From Cricetomys ansorgei (lineage: Eukaryota > Chordata > Mammalia > Rodentia > Nesomyidae): a stretch of DNA of 64,000 nt. This document shows, one piece after another, positions 23,934 to 36,200 of the stretch (position 1 is the first letter of the stretch; every line of letters starts with the position of its first letter). Made by a program: the position numbers and the translations under genes. The DNA is taken from the NCBI GenBank assembly GCA_026225945.1, contig JAMJFZ010000769.1, positions 4,583,501 to 4,647,500 on the forward strand, written 5' to 3'. The notes under the pieces are model-generated. The model was not told where the DNA came from. It saw only the letters and a list, made by a program, of their open reading frames with translations, and did no database searches.

Positions 23934-24715
23934 ATTATGAGACAAAGAATCTCCAAAGATGCCATCATTGAATTCATTTTTTTGTTAGTCATCTACTGCT
24001 GGGCATAGGGCCTGCCCTTAAGAATATTTTTTATCCATAGTGAGAGTTTGTTGGAGAAAACTAATTTTCATCTGCCAGTGGTTATTAACTGGAGACATCT
24101 TCTGGGGTGGGGACTTGTGTTGATGTGCTGGGACCCTATCTGGTGCAGACCCATGCATGCTCTGTACAGTTACCACAGTCTTGAGTTCATATGTGTTTTA
24201 GTGGTGCTGTGTATAGAAGACCTTGTTTCCTTGGTGTCTCCTATTCCCGGTGGATCTTACAATCTTTCAGCTTTTTCCAGGTTTCCAAACTCTGAGGGGA
24301 GGGATTTGATAAAGACATCCCATTTAAGGCTGAGTATTCTAAGATCTCTCACTCTCTGCATAATGTCTGGCTGTAGTTCTCTGTATTTGTTCCCATCTGC
24401 TGCAGGAAGAAGCTTCTCTGATAATGGTTTAGCAAGGCACTGCTCTGTGAGTATAACAGAATATTGTTAGGACTCATTTTATTGCTATGTTCCTTGAGTG
24501 GAACAGTAATATTTAGTTTTACCCTTGGTCACTGAATTATCTAGTCTCAGGTTCTTGGGCACCTGAGCAGTGTCAGGGATGGGTTCATTTCATGGAATGC
24601 ACCTTAAATCCAAATTTGGGTCAATCTTCATCATGCTTGGTCTTTCTGGTATGGACCAGGTGAATATCCATGATCAGAGCAGCCTGCTGCCTCCAAAGAC
24701 CATGGTGATGCCATG
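23934..24715 (-). mobile_element. L1 3' UTR (Lx-type), antisense, proximal part
   Basis: Continues the L1 after the LTR: TCATCTACTGCTGGGCATAG, GGTGCAGACCCATGCATG, GAAGAAGCTTCTCTGATAAT (the complement of the AGAGAAGCTTCTTCCTGCAG words at 52.85 kb) and CCATGGTGATGCCATGATTC. A 140-codon plus-strand open frame (24048-24470) lies wholly in this UTR and is not a gene. Confidence 0.85.
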
Positions 24716-24779
24716 ATTCATGCTCCTACCACACAAACTAGACTTAAATTTCTTTTATTTGTTTTTATTTTTTTGTTTT

Positions 24780-24900
24780 TGTTGAGAGCACAGTAGTGGG
24801 AGGGTGGAACATAAAGGAATGGGAGGAAGATGTTATCAAGATACAATGATGGGAAACAATTGATTAATAAAAGTATCATAAAAAAAGAAAGAAAATGACA
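24780..24900 (+). mobile_element. Possible L1 3' tail, sense
   Basis: GGGAGGAAGATGTTATCAAG, then ATTAATAAAAGTATCAT and an A-rich end, resembles an L1 terminus (compare the complement of 48895-48985). Confidence 0.4.
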
Positions 24901-24904
24901 GATT

Positions 24905-25058
24905 ATGGGCCTGCAAGCTGCCAAAGCACTTGACGACAAGCCTGATCACATGAGTTCAATCCTTGGGACTGACATGGGGGAAGAGAGAGTTGAGTACTGC
25001 AAGTGTTGTTCTGACCTCTATGCATACATACATATGCACACAAAATAAATAAATAAAA
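24905..25058 (+). mobile_element. B2/B3-type SINE, sense
   Basis: GACAAGCCTGATCACATGAG, TTCAATCCTTGGGACTGACA and GTTGTTCTGACCTCTATG, with an AAATAAATAAATAAAA tail. Confidence 0.85.
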
Positions 25059-25173
25059 ATATCATAAATATTTGAGATGAAGATAATGATAGCTTATAGA
25101 AAGTAGAAAGGGAAATATGCTTTGTAAGATAGTAGAACAGTAGTCACATTAATAAACAAAAATCTACATCTTT

Positions 25174-25372
25174 GGGTCAGTGAGATGGCTCAGCGGGTAA
25201 GGGTACTTACCACCAAGCCTAATGACTCTAGTACAATATTTAGGACCTACGTGATGGAGAAAGAGAGACCTGTAAGTTGTACTCTGACCCACCCAAATGT
25301 GCACTGTGCCAAACATGTCCCCCCCACATATGTATATACACACAATGTAATAAAAACTTTGTTTAAAAATTC
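25174..25372 (+). mobile_element. B2/B3-type SINE, sense
   Basis: GGGTCAGTGAGATGGCTCAG head, CCACCAAGCCTAATGACTCT, GTTGTACTCTGACCCACC and a CACACAATGTAATAAAAAC tail. The subtype is close to the SINE at 24905. Confidence 0.9.
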
Positions 25373-26734
25373 AAATCTCTGTCCACACAGTCAGCAACTT
25401 AGTACTTGAAGTACAAAAAAAAAATTACAAACCATTTTCCTTATAGTTACACAAGGACAGAGTTCCCTCGTACTAGCAAATTCTGCCTTGATAACCTTTA
25501 AGACAAGAAATATCCAGTTTGTTTAGAGAAAAGCAAACACCCTAGGGTTCAGTACTGATATTCCATTATTACAAACCGTACAGATTCTCACAAATATTGA
25601 AGGACTTAAATAAACTCTTTCAGACTAATTATAAAAGGGCACATTTACCACAGAGAGATACATGGAAACACTGATTTCAGGTTACAAGAAAGCTAGGGAA
25701 AAGTTATCAGGGATACTTTGTTACAGAATGTCATAAAAATGAAACACAGCTAATGGGCCTTTCACAATGGTTGGCATCGAGCTCATTTCTGGCTGCCTTA
25801 TGGCAGATACTGTTCAGCAAATCCATTTCATTCATGCAAATCTCTATGCTCTCTGCTGTAGTACCAGTGTTAGAAAACTCAATTTAAATCAAACCTAATC
25901 ACTTCTGTCAGCTGTAGTGCACTTCCTGGCTCTCCTTACCCGCCCATACAGTCCAGCATGACTCTGTGTCTTGCATCTCTCAGCCTTCCTTTCAATTCGA
26001 CCACTCTCTAATTGGCTGACTGGGGATTCCACTGTCACTCAAGCTAAACCCTAGGCTCATTGAGGGAATTGGAAGCTGAGTTTGCAGTTTGAGCTTGGTT
26101 CCCCTGGTGTGTATTTCCTGGCCTTAAAAAAAAAAAAGAAAAAGGAAAAGATATTCCTTTAAACAGCCAAAGAAAAGGGAAAACGTTGTGTGAAAATAGA
26201 TCTTAAAATTCAGCAGATTTTTTTCTGTCAGAATTAATTATTTTATTTCCACAGTAGTGGTTACAAAGAGAAGTGAAGACTTGTCTTCATATTTTGCACA
26301 GGAGAAAAAGACCTATGACATCATCTGGTAGCCTCATTCAGTAACCATTTGCTCACTACTTTTTAAATAATCTCTTATGACATAAAGAAATATTTGGTTG
26401 ATGGAAGGAAGTAACAACCCACACAATTCAAAATTCTGTTTTTGCTTCTATAATAGGGCTATTGGGATCAAATTATTTATTTGTTTTTTTAATTCTCAGA
26501 ATGTGAAATATTTCTGGATTGGTAAGTTTCTAATGCTGTGTAAGATAAATTCTTTCTCAAATGCATTGTGATAAATAAAAGGGGAGACAATATTACCTCT
26601 GTACAAGTGAATTTAAGCATCACTAATGATAGCAAAAGACCAGCTTGTAGAAACCATAGCAGTGTGAGGAGTAAGGGAAGATCACAAAAAGCTGACACAA
26701 AGTCCCTGCCCTCAATAGCTTCAATACGATTTAA
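25373..26734. other. Unassigned sequence, partly higher G+C
   Basis: No gene or repeat recognised. 25760-26120 is of higher complexity and G+C than its surroundings (for example CTAATTGGCTGACTGGGGAT at 26009) and could be conserved noncoding DNA. Confidence 0.4.
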
Positions 26735-26860
26735 AGATTTGTTTTTATTATTTTTTAAACCAGGTATATAGGTGTGTGCATGTGGGTATGTGCATGAAGG
26801 TACCTGCAGAGGCCAGAAGGGTTTCAGAGGAGATAAGAGTTAACTGAGATAGCTACTGTT
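26735..26860 (-). mobile_element. B3-type SINE 3' part, antisense
   Basis: TGTGTGCATGTGGGTATGTG and GTACCTGCAGAGGCCAGAAG match the antisense B3 3' half. The tRNA-like head is missing. Confidence 0.75.
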
Positions 26861-26879
26861 CCTTATAATGGTCCTAAGT

Positions 26880-26932
26880 AAAAAACAAAACAAAACAAAA
26901 AAACAAACAAAACAACAACAACAAAAAAACCT
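26880..26932. repeat. A-rich (AAAAC)n/(AAC)n simple repeat
   Basis: Runs of AAAAC, AAAC and AAC units. Confidence 0.9.
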
Positions 26933-27234
26933 TTGTTAATTCTTTCTGATTAATGGAGGGACAGAAGTGTAATAAAAACCTGAAACTTACCTAGCTTTAA
27001 CCCTTACGTAACTCAAAATGATTTAGTTCCCATTCACTATAACTTGTATAACTGTTATCACATATGAAATTCAAGCCCAGCTCACTCTCAAATTACATAG
27101 CTAATAAGTAATTTCTCAAAAACAAACTAATGCTTTATTTAGAGTATTAGGCATACTAAAACATGTATTTAAAAAAAGTTTATGATGACCATAATAAATG
27201 TATTCAAGTATATAGCCATGGAAAAAATCACAAG

Positions 27235-27422
27235 TTTTTTGTTTTGTTTTGGGGGGTTGTTTTTGTTTTGTTTTGGTTTGTTTTGAGACAGGGCTTCTCT
27301 GTTGTAACTCTGGCTCTCCTGGAACTCGCTCTGTAGACCAGGCTGGCCTCGAACTCACAGAGATCCACCTGCCTCTGCCTCCTGAGTGCTGGGATTAAAG
27401 GCATGCACCACTGACACCCAGC
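27235..27422 (-). mobile_element. B1 SINE with long tail, antisense, well preserved
   Basis: The least diverged B1 of the window. A T/G-rich tail complement (27235-27284) precedes GAGACAGGGCTTCTCTGTTG, CTGGAACTCGCTCTGTAGAC and GGGATTAAAGGCATGCACCA. ATGGAAAAAATCACAAG on the left and ATGAAAACCACAG on the right may be an imperfect TSD. Confidence 0.97.
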
Positions 27423-29464
27423 TATGAAAACCACAGATTGAGTTGAAAGATTCAGTAGAAACAGGAGAAATATTTGGACATGGAGAAATTTCCAGAATCC
27501 TGTCATTCACTGCAATGAGAAGTATTCTGGTGCATATAGTTATGTTTCTTCAGGTGAAAGGATCAGCAAAATATGTAGAGTATAGGCCTGAATATAGATG
27601 GCTGAATGCCTGTGTAGGTAGATGTTCTTCAATAAAAATGTGTATGTACACATCAGTTAGGACAGAATATTCATCTGTACTGCCTGACGCTAAGGCTCCC
27701 AACTATTTTCTATTTTTCAGTAAGCAAAGTCAAGGCAAATGTAAACTGATACGCAAGAAATGTTTATTCTCTTAGAAAAATTTTGTTATCCCTTTAGTTC
27801 ATTTTCTTCCACTCTTTTCCCATACCTCTTTCACATTTAGATTATTTAATCAGTGACTGAAGCTAAACATAACATGGACCTTGTTTTAGTTCTCTATATT
27901 AGAATAAATTATGTAAACTGACATGCAAAATGCTTGAAGACTTTGTAAAGAAGAAGATAAGGAAACACTTGAAGACAAATCATATGGGATTTATAGGAAA
28001 GATTCTTGAACATCTTGACTTTTTAATGAATATGTAAGTCTTTATGCAAATGTTCATGCACACTTTTTTTATTGACTCAGTAATGCTCTTACCCTGCATT
28101 TGATACTATTGGCACTTGGTTTAAACAGAAATATCTGGAGCAATTCAATAACAATTAAGCAATTTAAGCATATTGCAGAGATAGTTATACTACATCAGTA
28201 TTCAAAAGCTAATTTAAGTCTGAATATATTAAATAGATCACAATTGTGTAATGTTTTCAGTACTGTAAGAAAAATGAAATATAAGATGTTTATTCTATGA
28301 CTGTTTTCTAATATGATTCAAGTAGTTCTTCATTATTTGTTTACAAGTCCCATAATATTCCCCTTTTAACTCTGATGTGCAGTAGTCATCTGGTATTTTA
28401 AAAGACCAAACTGTAACTACTGGCTCTTGTTCTTACCCACAGTAGTGAAGCCTGCATTTATTTTAAATAACTGTATTGATTTGCCTAAAATTAAGAATTT
28501 TGGGGGAAACACATGAATTTCAGTGCCAAAACTATTGAAATCTCAGTCACATCAAGATGAGGAAGTTATCCTAGTCTATCATCCATGTTATTAAAACAAA
28601 ATCTCAGAGACACACTTGATTTTTGCTTTTCCTTGATTCTCAAGATATACATCACCAGGTAATGTTTATGCTTCCACTAAGAGAAATTCCCCTGGACTCA
28701 AACCATAGTTTGTAAAGAAAGCATCATTCCTTTCCTGTGTTACTATGATGCATTCTGGAATGTAGTCCTTCAGCACTGCCAGTTTATGAAACTACCCCTG
28801 GACGTCAGACCAAACATGGTCCTATCACCACTAACTTTTCGATCATCTAGTTTCCTAGTACATACAGGTTTACCTCTGTGGTTCAGCAAAGATGTCTTCT
28901 TCATACAACATGCCAAGTTTGAGCCTGTTAGAATTCTGTACACTACTGTTTCTATAATACACACTGATTTGTACATGCTTTTTCTAGAACTAACTGCAGC
29001 ATTTAGTATATACTGTAATATTCCAGAGACTCTCCACAAAAGCTCTTGGATCACTCAATCTGAAACTCTGCTAACTGACTGTCAATCATATGGGTATAAC
29101 TTAGTTCTTGGCCTAATGATTCTTACATGTTATTTGTAATTGTTTCCCAATATCAAATTGATTTTTAGAAGATGCATAATCATACGTGCATTAAGAGCAC
29201 AAATAACCTAAAAATATGTGTATAATTATATCCAACAAGATTTGCATCAACATATCTTCAGATGAAAAAAATACATAATTTACATTATTTATGCTTCTTT
29301 CATCTTCTATATTTCTATTATTAATATGTAAAGCTTTCATTATCAAGTAAAACCGAAATTATATTCATTATACGGTAATTTTAACTATCTTGAGATTAGA
29401 TGACCTTGCTGTTTTACTTGGGATGACTTAGGAAGCTGGATTTTTCTTTTCTATACATACATCT
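27423..29464. other. Unassigned AT-rich sequence
   Basis: 2 kb with no recognised repeat or gene. Open frames of 110 codons (27443-27775) and 117 codons (28786-29139) have no motif and are of a length expected by chance. Confidence 0.45.
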
Positions 29465-29572
29465 ATCATGCTATTTCTTGGGATATATACACACACACAC
29501 ACATATATATGTACATATATCATGTTATTTCTTGGGATACACACACACATACATACATATATATATGTAAGT
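29465..29572. repeat. 54-bp tandem duplication with CA/TA microsatellites
   Basis: ATCATGCTATTTCTTGGGAT (29465) recurs 54 bp later as ATCATGTTATTTCTTGGGAT (29519). Each copy is followed by CA and TA dinucleotides. Confidence 0.9.
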
Positions 29573-29855
29573 AGGTATGAGGTATATGTCCATGCACTTG
29601 CATGTTGATTCTAAAGGAGGACATTAGATGTTTTCTTCCATCACTATCTCCCTTACTGCCAAGGCAGTTTCTCTCACTGAGACCAAGGCTCACAACTGGA
29701 CCAGGCTGGCTAGCCAGAGAGCTCCTGGAAATCAGCCTGTGTCCCATTCCCAGTGCTGGAGCTACAGACACGTATAACTATGCCCTACTTTTTGTATATC
29801 CTCTTGCTTAGACTGCAAGTGCTTTTACTTAATGAACCATCACCCCAGTCCCTAC
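29573..29855 (-). mobile_element. B4-type SINE, antisense
   Basis: TGAGACCAAGGCTCACAACT, CCAGGCTGGCTAGCCAGAGA and CCCAGTGCTGGAGCTACAGA, then the antisense tRNA-like head GAACCATCACCCCAGTCCC. Confidence 0.8.
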
Positions 29856-31689
29856 ATTTTTTTCAATCTATTTGTTCTGCTTTCTATGTTCTAACATCTG
29901 ATGTGACTATGCATGGTTTTTGTCCCCTGTGCACCTTCTGTCTCTCCAATCTCTCCATTCTTTATTTAGTGCTGAAAGTACAGTGCAGATTCTGAGACAT
30001 TTTTAAACCACAGACCTCTTCACGCACATTTAACCCAAATGTAATGCAGAACCCTCTAGGTAATCCCTGAATGCTCTCTCATTCTGTTCAACCTTCTGAA
30101 GTTTCCTTTCTTTCTTTACTACCACTATTCAACTCATAGGACAACTATCCACAGTTTGATCCCCCAAGATTTTAACACTTGGCATATAGGTTTTATCCTG
30201 GCCTCACTTTTCAAATTTGTATTTATATATAATTGGTTCTATAGATTTTCTGAAAATAAAAATCTAAACATATGGCAACAAATTGCCCAAAACATCCATA
30301 AATGTGACAAGTATAACAGTTCATCTAAGGCACGGAACACATCACAGAAGATAAGAAGTAAATGTGAAAGCTAACTGGAGAGTAGATCTGAGAAATGCTA
30401 TCTTTTGAACACAACATGGCTACTGCACTTAAAAAATCACAGCAGTGATATTTACCTGCACATTGTGAGACCAGTCAACATTTCATATTTGGACTGGGAA
30501 GTGACTCATGTCCCACCCCTCCTTGTTGAACTATTAAGATTTAATGTTTGCAAAAGTAGGGGGAGTCATTTTTTAAAGTAATATAGCAACTGGTAAGTTA
30601 CCTATGACCCATGCTTATACAGGCAACCCTAATTAAAACATTGTGGGTAACAAAAAATGACATGAAAGTAGCAAGGGAGGGATTTGTAGGGAAGAAGGAG
30701 AGCATGAAGAATATAAGGAAAGGGATGAATGAGGGTTGAAAATTACCAGCGTTTATATGTGTGCACTAGTATGTCAAACAATATTTTTCTATTTAAAAAT
30801 TGTCTTGTCTATGAAAGTACTTGTAATTCTTTAGCCGACATAGTTTGCCCCCTTTTAAATTATAATAATCATATAAAACAAACTAATTGGGAAGGTCTGA
30901 GTGTTCTATATTGTGTCTCATTATGCATATAAGTATATTCTATCTGGGTTATATGTTTCAGCACCTGCCATCATTACAGTGAGGACATCTTTGTAGCACA
31001 AAAGAAACAAGCCTCTGTAAATAAGGTATTCTGTACCATGTAGCATCCAAACCCAAGAAACACAAGTCCAGGGTTTGAAGATGTCCCTGATACCAGACAG
31101 GGTATTGGCCTGCATCGCTGCCTACTGTATCGTGTGTCAGATTGTGCAGGTCCTTGAAACTATTATACTCAAGTGTGCTAACTTTCACATCAGCCTAAGA
31201 AGCTGAAAAATGCCTTCACCAGCAGTACTCTAACTGTGGTCAGTGTCATGTATTGTAAGATTCCATCCATTGGGGATAGGCAGGGCAGTAAACACATGAC
31301 TTTGCTCTGGAACTTAGTGCTGGCATGGTGAAACTTAACACTGGATTGATCCTAATGTTCTCTATTCCTCTAGTCCTGCCCCAAAACAGATACCTTAAAG
31401 CAGTTTTGGAGTCAGGAAAAGAAAAGTCGCCACACAGTATACCAGACCTTGGTTACAACCATCATTACCTGTTGCTGGTTGTAGTAACCTTAGGCCATAT
31501 GTCTACTTCAATAAGGTACTGTTGATAGCATTATAGCTCTTAGTCCTACCCCAGTATTGTGATGGTCATGGCAGACTATATATTTAAGGTGTGAAAAAGT
31601 TTGGTTGTATTAATGACCAACAGGAGCCTGAAGAGCCAACAAATGTTAATATATGGAATAGGGAAAATAATTATTGGAGGATCATGTAC
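29856..31689. other. Unassigned sequence
   Basis: No recognised repeat or gene in 1.8 kb. Confidence 0.4.
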
Positions 31690-32194
31690 CAACCATTTTC
31701 CATTAAAAAAGAATAATTTCAAATTAAACAACCTACTTATTCATCTCAAGAAATATGAAAACCACAAACAAACCATACTCAGAATCATAAAGAAGAGAGA
31801 AAAATAAAGATCACTGCAGAAATAAGTGAGAGTCTGAGTAAAAATAACTACAAAACACCAGTGAAGCAAAGGGCCCAGAAATGGGCAAGAATGTGTTGGG
31901 AAACCTCACAAAGTACAGGAAATGGAAGCAAAAGTAGAAAATTTCAATGATTCAAGCTTACCTAAAGGTCTGTACAAGAAGCAGACACAGAGTAGAGAGA
32001 CAATATAGAATGGGTGAAAGATGCTTCCAAAGTATACATGTGGTAGGTAGTTCATATTGAGAATATAAAGGATGCTCAAATCTCAATTACAAAATAAGAA
32101 TCTAATTTAAATAAGCAATAAGGCCAAATACATATTTCTTAAAATAAGACATACAAATGACCAACTTTTACATGAAAAATGCTTTAATGTCATT
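31690..32194 (+). mobile_element. Old L1 ORF2 fragments, sense, internally deleted
   Basis: CATCTCAAGAAATATGAAAA and AAAGATCACTGCAGAAATAA (31744-31823) match an upstream ORF2 segment. GACATACAAATGACCAACTT and CATGAAAAATGCTTTAATGT (32148-32191) match a segment well downstream. The spacing is far shorter than in L1, so the middle is deleted or unrecognisable. Confidence 0.65.
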
Positions 32195-32291
32195 ATCAGG
32201 CAGATGGATCTCTTGTGTGTTTGAGGCCAGCCTAATCTACAGAGTAACTTCCAGGACAGGCTATAAGGAGAGACCCTGTCTCAAGAGAGGG
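32195..32291 (+). mobile_element. B1 SINE, 5'-truncated, sense
   Basis: GAGGCCAGCCTAATCTACAG, ACTTCCAGGACAGGCTATAA and GAGACCCTGTCTCAAGAGAG: the distal two thirds of B1. Confidence 0.85.
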
Positions 32292-34279
32292 TGAGGTTAA
32301 TCTAACTTAAGCATCATGCAGTGTATGCACATATCAAATAATTAAGTAGTATCTTAGTAAACTGTAGAATTATATATCTCACAACATTTAACATACTGTT
32401 TTAAAAATTTCAATACAATAGAAATTCATTCCCAAAGCACTATTGAGGATTGACAGGTAAAGAAAAATACTAATAAGGATAACAAGATACAAAATACACC
32501 ATCAAGTATTGAATGATTTATTTGAAAATCTAAGGCACATGCCTGGAGTTCTGTAAATCCACTATTTTATAAAAGTGAATGATAATAAGATCACTGTAAA
32601 GTTGAATTTAGACTGATACACTATCACACCTACAGTATCAGGAGAGATAAATAACTGTGCTCCAACAGAGGAGGTATCATGAAAAGAGGGAGGTCAGCCA
32701 GTAACAAATGGAGGAATAATTCTGTATAGTAAGAAGTATAAAACTTTAAGGAATTTTTCTGAGCTTCTATGCAGGTTTTCATCTTCCATCTAGAGGCTAT
32801 ATTGTACAAAACTTGAAAGATTTTATGAGCATAATTATTAATTATTGGATGATTATGTTCTGCTTCATGTGTATTTACAAACTTGTCTCTACTGACAGCA
32901 ACACATTTTTTATTTCTAGTTATGCTACCAACATAAAAACCAGAAAGCAAAGAGAACAGATGTGTATTCCATGGGATTTAAAGATTAATCTATCCTCCAT
33001 TGCACCCACTTAGTTTTGGGCAGAGAGAGAACACTTGCTAATGAGTCAGATGATTACCAGCATTGAGTTTATTTAGAAGAATTCCATGTGTGATGGTAGA
33101 CTAGGAGTGAGTACTCTCAGAAATGGAAACGTGAATGTCACCCTTTCAACGTTATTAAAATTAACACATGCAGACGGCACTTTGCTTAAATGAGGTTTAT
33201 CAGTTGTTACTGTTATAAAGTACAGCTTCACTCTGGATGCTCCCTAACAGGCGCTAATCTTATAGGTGTTGTTCAGCTGCCCACACAGCAGAAGTATACA
33301 CTATAAAAAGCTGAAAGGGAAAAAAATGCCATGTACTTGGAAACTCGGTGACAAGAATTCTACTGCCATCAAGAGCATCTTCGCTTCATAGCAGGTTAAA
33401 TGCATCTCTAATTCAATTTATGAAACACTGAAGCTTTGCTGGAGAAATAGCTGTACCAGCTCCCCAAAGCACTATGAAATATTTTCTCCCTGTGCACCAA
33501 GCAGCAATTTATTTCAGAATAACAATTTGATTTTTGACATAAACTGAGCAGTCCACTAAAACAATTGATACTACTAAACATTAATTTGTGATGACTGTTA
33601 GGAAGATGCACATAATGATCATCTTCCAGGAAAAGCAAGCCTTTTCTCTTTTGATTTCCAATTGTAACATTTGTGTGGTTGCTTTATTTTAGTGAACAAA
33701 ACACCACACGTTTATTGTAAGTTAAGAAGCCTATCTGCAAAAGTTACACAGCTTTTCTCCTCTTTGAAATTTCTAAACCCAACTCCATTTCTAAATGCTA
33801 CTTCAATTTGTATCATTTCTCCAAAGATCACCTTGTATCTTTATGGGAAATCTGCTGGCTTCCAAAATGATAAGGACACTTGAAAACTTTAAGGGGATTC
33901 AAATTTCCACTTCACTTGGTATTTCATGATAGGCCATCTTTGGTAATACTCATTGCTGAGCAGCTACAGGGGAAATTATTAACCTTCCCTGAATAAATCT
34001 AACATATTCCTGAACAAAACTTTTACTCTGTGAGATCACAACACCACAGAGCTCAGAGTACAATTGCTCTACCTTTTTTCTGACTTGTAGGTGATTCTGA
34101 ATAATATTTATAGACGCTAGCATTGTCTGTGGATATAGATGAAGATTTTTGAGGTTAATGATTCTGGCTTTCTCATAGTGGTACAACTGGTCAAGTCCAA
34201 TAGGGAACAAAAGCATTGTTTACAGCAATTTTTTTTAGTAAAATGTAAGCAAGCTCTATGCTTCAGTAACAAGAGAATA
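32292..34279. other. Repeat-poor sequence, candidate conserved noncoding DNA
   Basis: No repeat recognised. 33000-33900 is of higher complexity than most of the window. Open frames are 106 codons or fewer and lack motifs. Confidence 0.45.
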
Positions 34280-34440
34280 GAGTCATGAGTCCAGATTCCT
34301 TTCTTCTAATCCTATCTGTCTTTAGGAACCTTTGATCCAATGTTTCTTCATCTTTACAAGTGAAGTGACCTTCACTTCTTTTTCACAATTATTGAAATTA
34401 AATATTTACTATCACATATTTGATAGATCATGAGAAAATT
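34280..34440 (+). mobile_element. Possible MIR SINE, sense
   Basis: TTCTTCATCTTTACAAGTGA stands where MIR has its TTTCCTCATCTGTAAAATGG block; the surroundings fit loosely. Confidence 0.35.
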
Positions 34441-35806
34441 AATTCACTGTCAGTATGGTACTAACCCCACAAATTACTTAATCAATTATGTGATTATAAG
34501 AGATGATGAAAGGGCAAAATTTATTGTCAGGTGATATCCAGTACACAGGAAGTTAGTATTGCAGGCATAAAATCAGTGTTACACGTTCTCCATCTTCAAC
34601 ATGTACTGTATGGCTTCAACATCACTCGAAGGCAAAGTACTCATATTATAAACATGACAATTCTTTTCAAATAATAATTGAAAATATAATTTGCATGGCA
34701 TTAAGAAATACCACCTAGGCAAAAATCTCAAACTGAAGAGCATAAAACAAGCAAGATAAAGCACAAAATGAAAATCATGAGAGAAATGACTGAGCAATGA
34801 TTCTAAGATTGTGTCCATAGAATTTTCAAGAGCATTTTGAGGAAGCAAAGCAACTTGACAGTGGATTAGGTATCTGAAGCTCATGAAATGAATTTGCAAT
34901 CATAAAAATCAGGAGTTTAAAGCATTTACAAGCTAGTTGAAACCACTTGTATAGGTGGGGTAACTCTGGAAATATACATTGGATAAGAAGAAACAATGAT
35001 CAAAGTTAGAATCAAAGCTTAGCAACTATGATTTTAAGGAAATATATAGAAATAAAGAAAATGCAGGAGTAGTTTTTTTTAATCTTAGAAAAACAGAGTT
35101 TTAATAGGCTATAATAAAAAGGTTAACAATTGTACTTGATTTGTTGGTATTGTTTTAAAAAGTTAGAATGGTTATCCCTCAGAAGGCATAAATTACACAG
35201 TAACTGGGAGAAGTAAGTATAACACATTTCATGACAGTTCTAGATAGGCAAGAAGTTGAAAACTAGTTATCCAAGAACATTCACTGTAAATATACTTCTT
35301 GACTATGTCTTAAGCCTAGAAAACATCTGTATAGAAAAATAAAAGCAGTCAAATACAAGGGAGGAGATAGACAATATCAAAAGAGAGGGGTAATGATTCT
35401 TAAGGAAAAGACTAAACTCAAAAAAGATGTGACACCATATGATTCTGGGAAAGAACCAAGAAAATATTTTATTAAGACATATTTTAAAACTGACAAGGAT
35501 ACAATCTAGCAGTTATTGATCCTCTGATATTAGTAACATTCTTCCGAACATAGATCAGTCAAACAACATATTCTTAACTTTCAATGATGATAAATTTCTT
35601 ACTCTAGCAGTTTACAATCCAGTAAGGAAAAGTGTTAAATCCTGTCCATTAGAAAGCTGGGGTCAAGTAGAAAGGAGTAAGTAAAATCCCTGAAAATAAT
35701 CACAGTGAATCAAATGAAAATATCCAACTAGAATTAATGAAATTCCTGTAGCTTGAAATGTGTTAAGAGACAAAAAGAAGACTTATAGAAATTTCATAGT
35801 AAGGGG
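34441..35806. other. Unassigned AT-rich sequence
   Basis: Nothing recognised. The longest antisense frame (106 codons, 34579-34899) has no motif. Confidence 0.4.
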
Positions 35807-36010
35807 CTAGAGAGATGGCTCAACAGTTAAGAGTGTATACTACTTTTTCATGGGACTAGATTTTGCTTCCAAGCACCCATATTAGATGTCTCAAAACCAC
35901 CCATAACTCTAGTAGATCCTGTGCCCTCTTCTTAACCTTTGAATGTACCTGAGTTTCCACTCACATACCCCTACACAAATATGCATGATTAAAAATAAAA
36001 TCTACCTTTT
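35807..36010 (+). mobile_element. B3-type SINE, sense
   Basis: GGGGCTAGAGAGATGGCTCA head, CCATAACTCTAGTAGATCCT and CCTCTTCTTAACCTTTGAAT body, A-rich 3' end. Confidence 0.92.
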
Positions 36011-36167
36011 AAAAAAAGAATGTTCATAGTAAGAACTAAGATCAAAATGGTGCTGATTACAAACATATACATATGGAAGTTACAAGATATATAGAAAACA
36101 TAAAGCTAACAGTTTGACTTTATAACAAAGCAAAAACCTATAACAAAGTAAAAATAGAACCTATGAA

Positions 36168-36200
36168 CAAGAACAGAACAGAACAGAACAGAAAAGAACA
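36168..36200. repeat. (GAACA)n simple repeat
   Basis: About six GAACA/GAACAA units, short and near perfect. Confidence 0.85.

Noticed and set aside
24048..24470. 140-codon plus-strand open frame
   Set aside because: Lies entirely in an antisense L1 3' UTR shared with 5.3-6.0 and 52.8-53.4 kb, where the frame is not kept.
25174..25372. tRNA-like A and B boxes in SINE heads
   Set aside because: These are tRNA-derived B2/B3/ID heads, not tRNA genes; they lack a full cloverleaf and continue into SINE bodies.
28786..29139. 117-codon plus frame overlapping a 94-codon minus frame
   Set aside because: Both frames open over the same AT-rich sequence with no motif; expected by chance.
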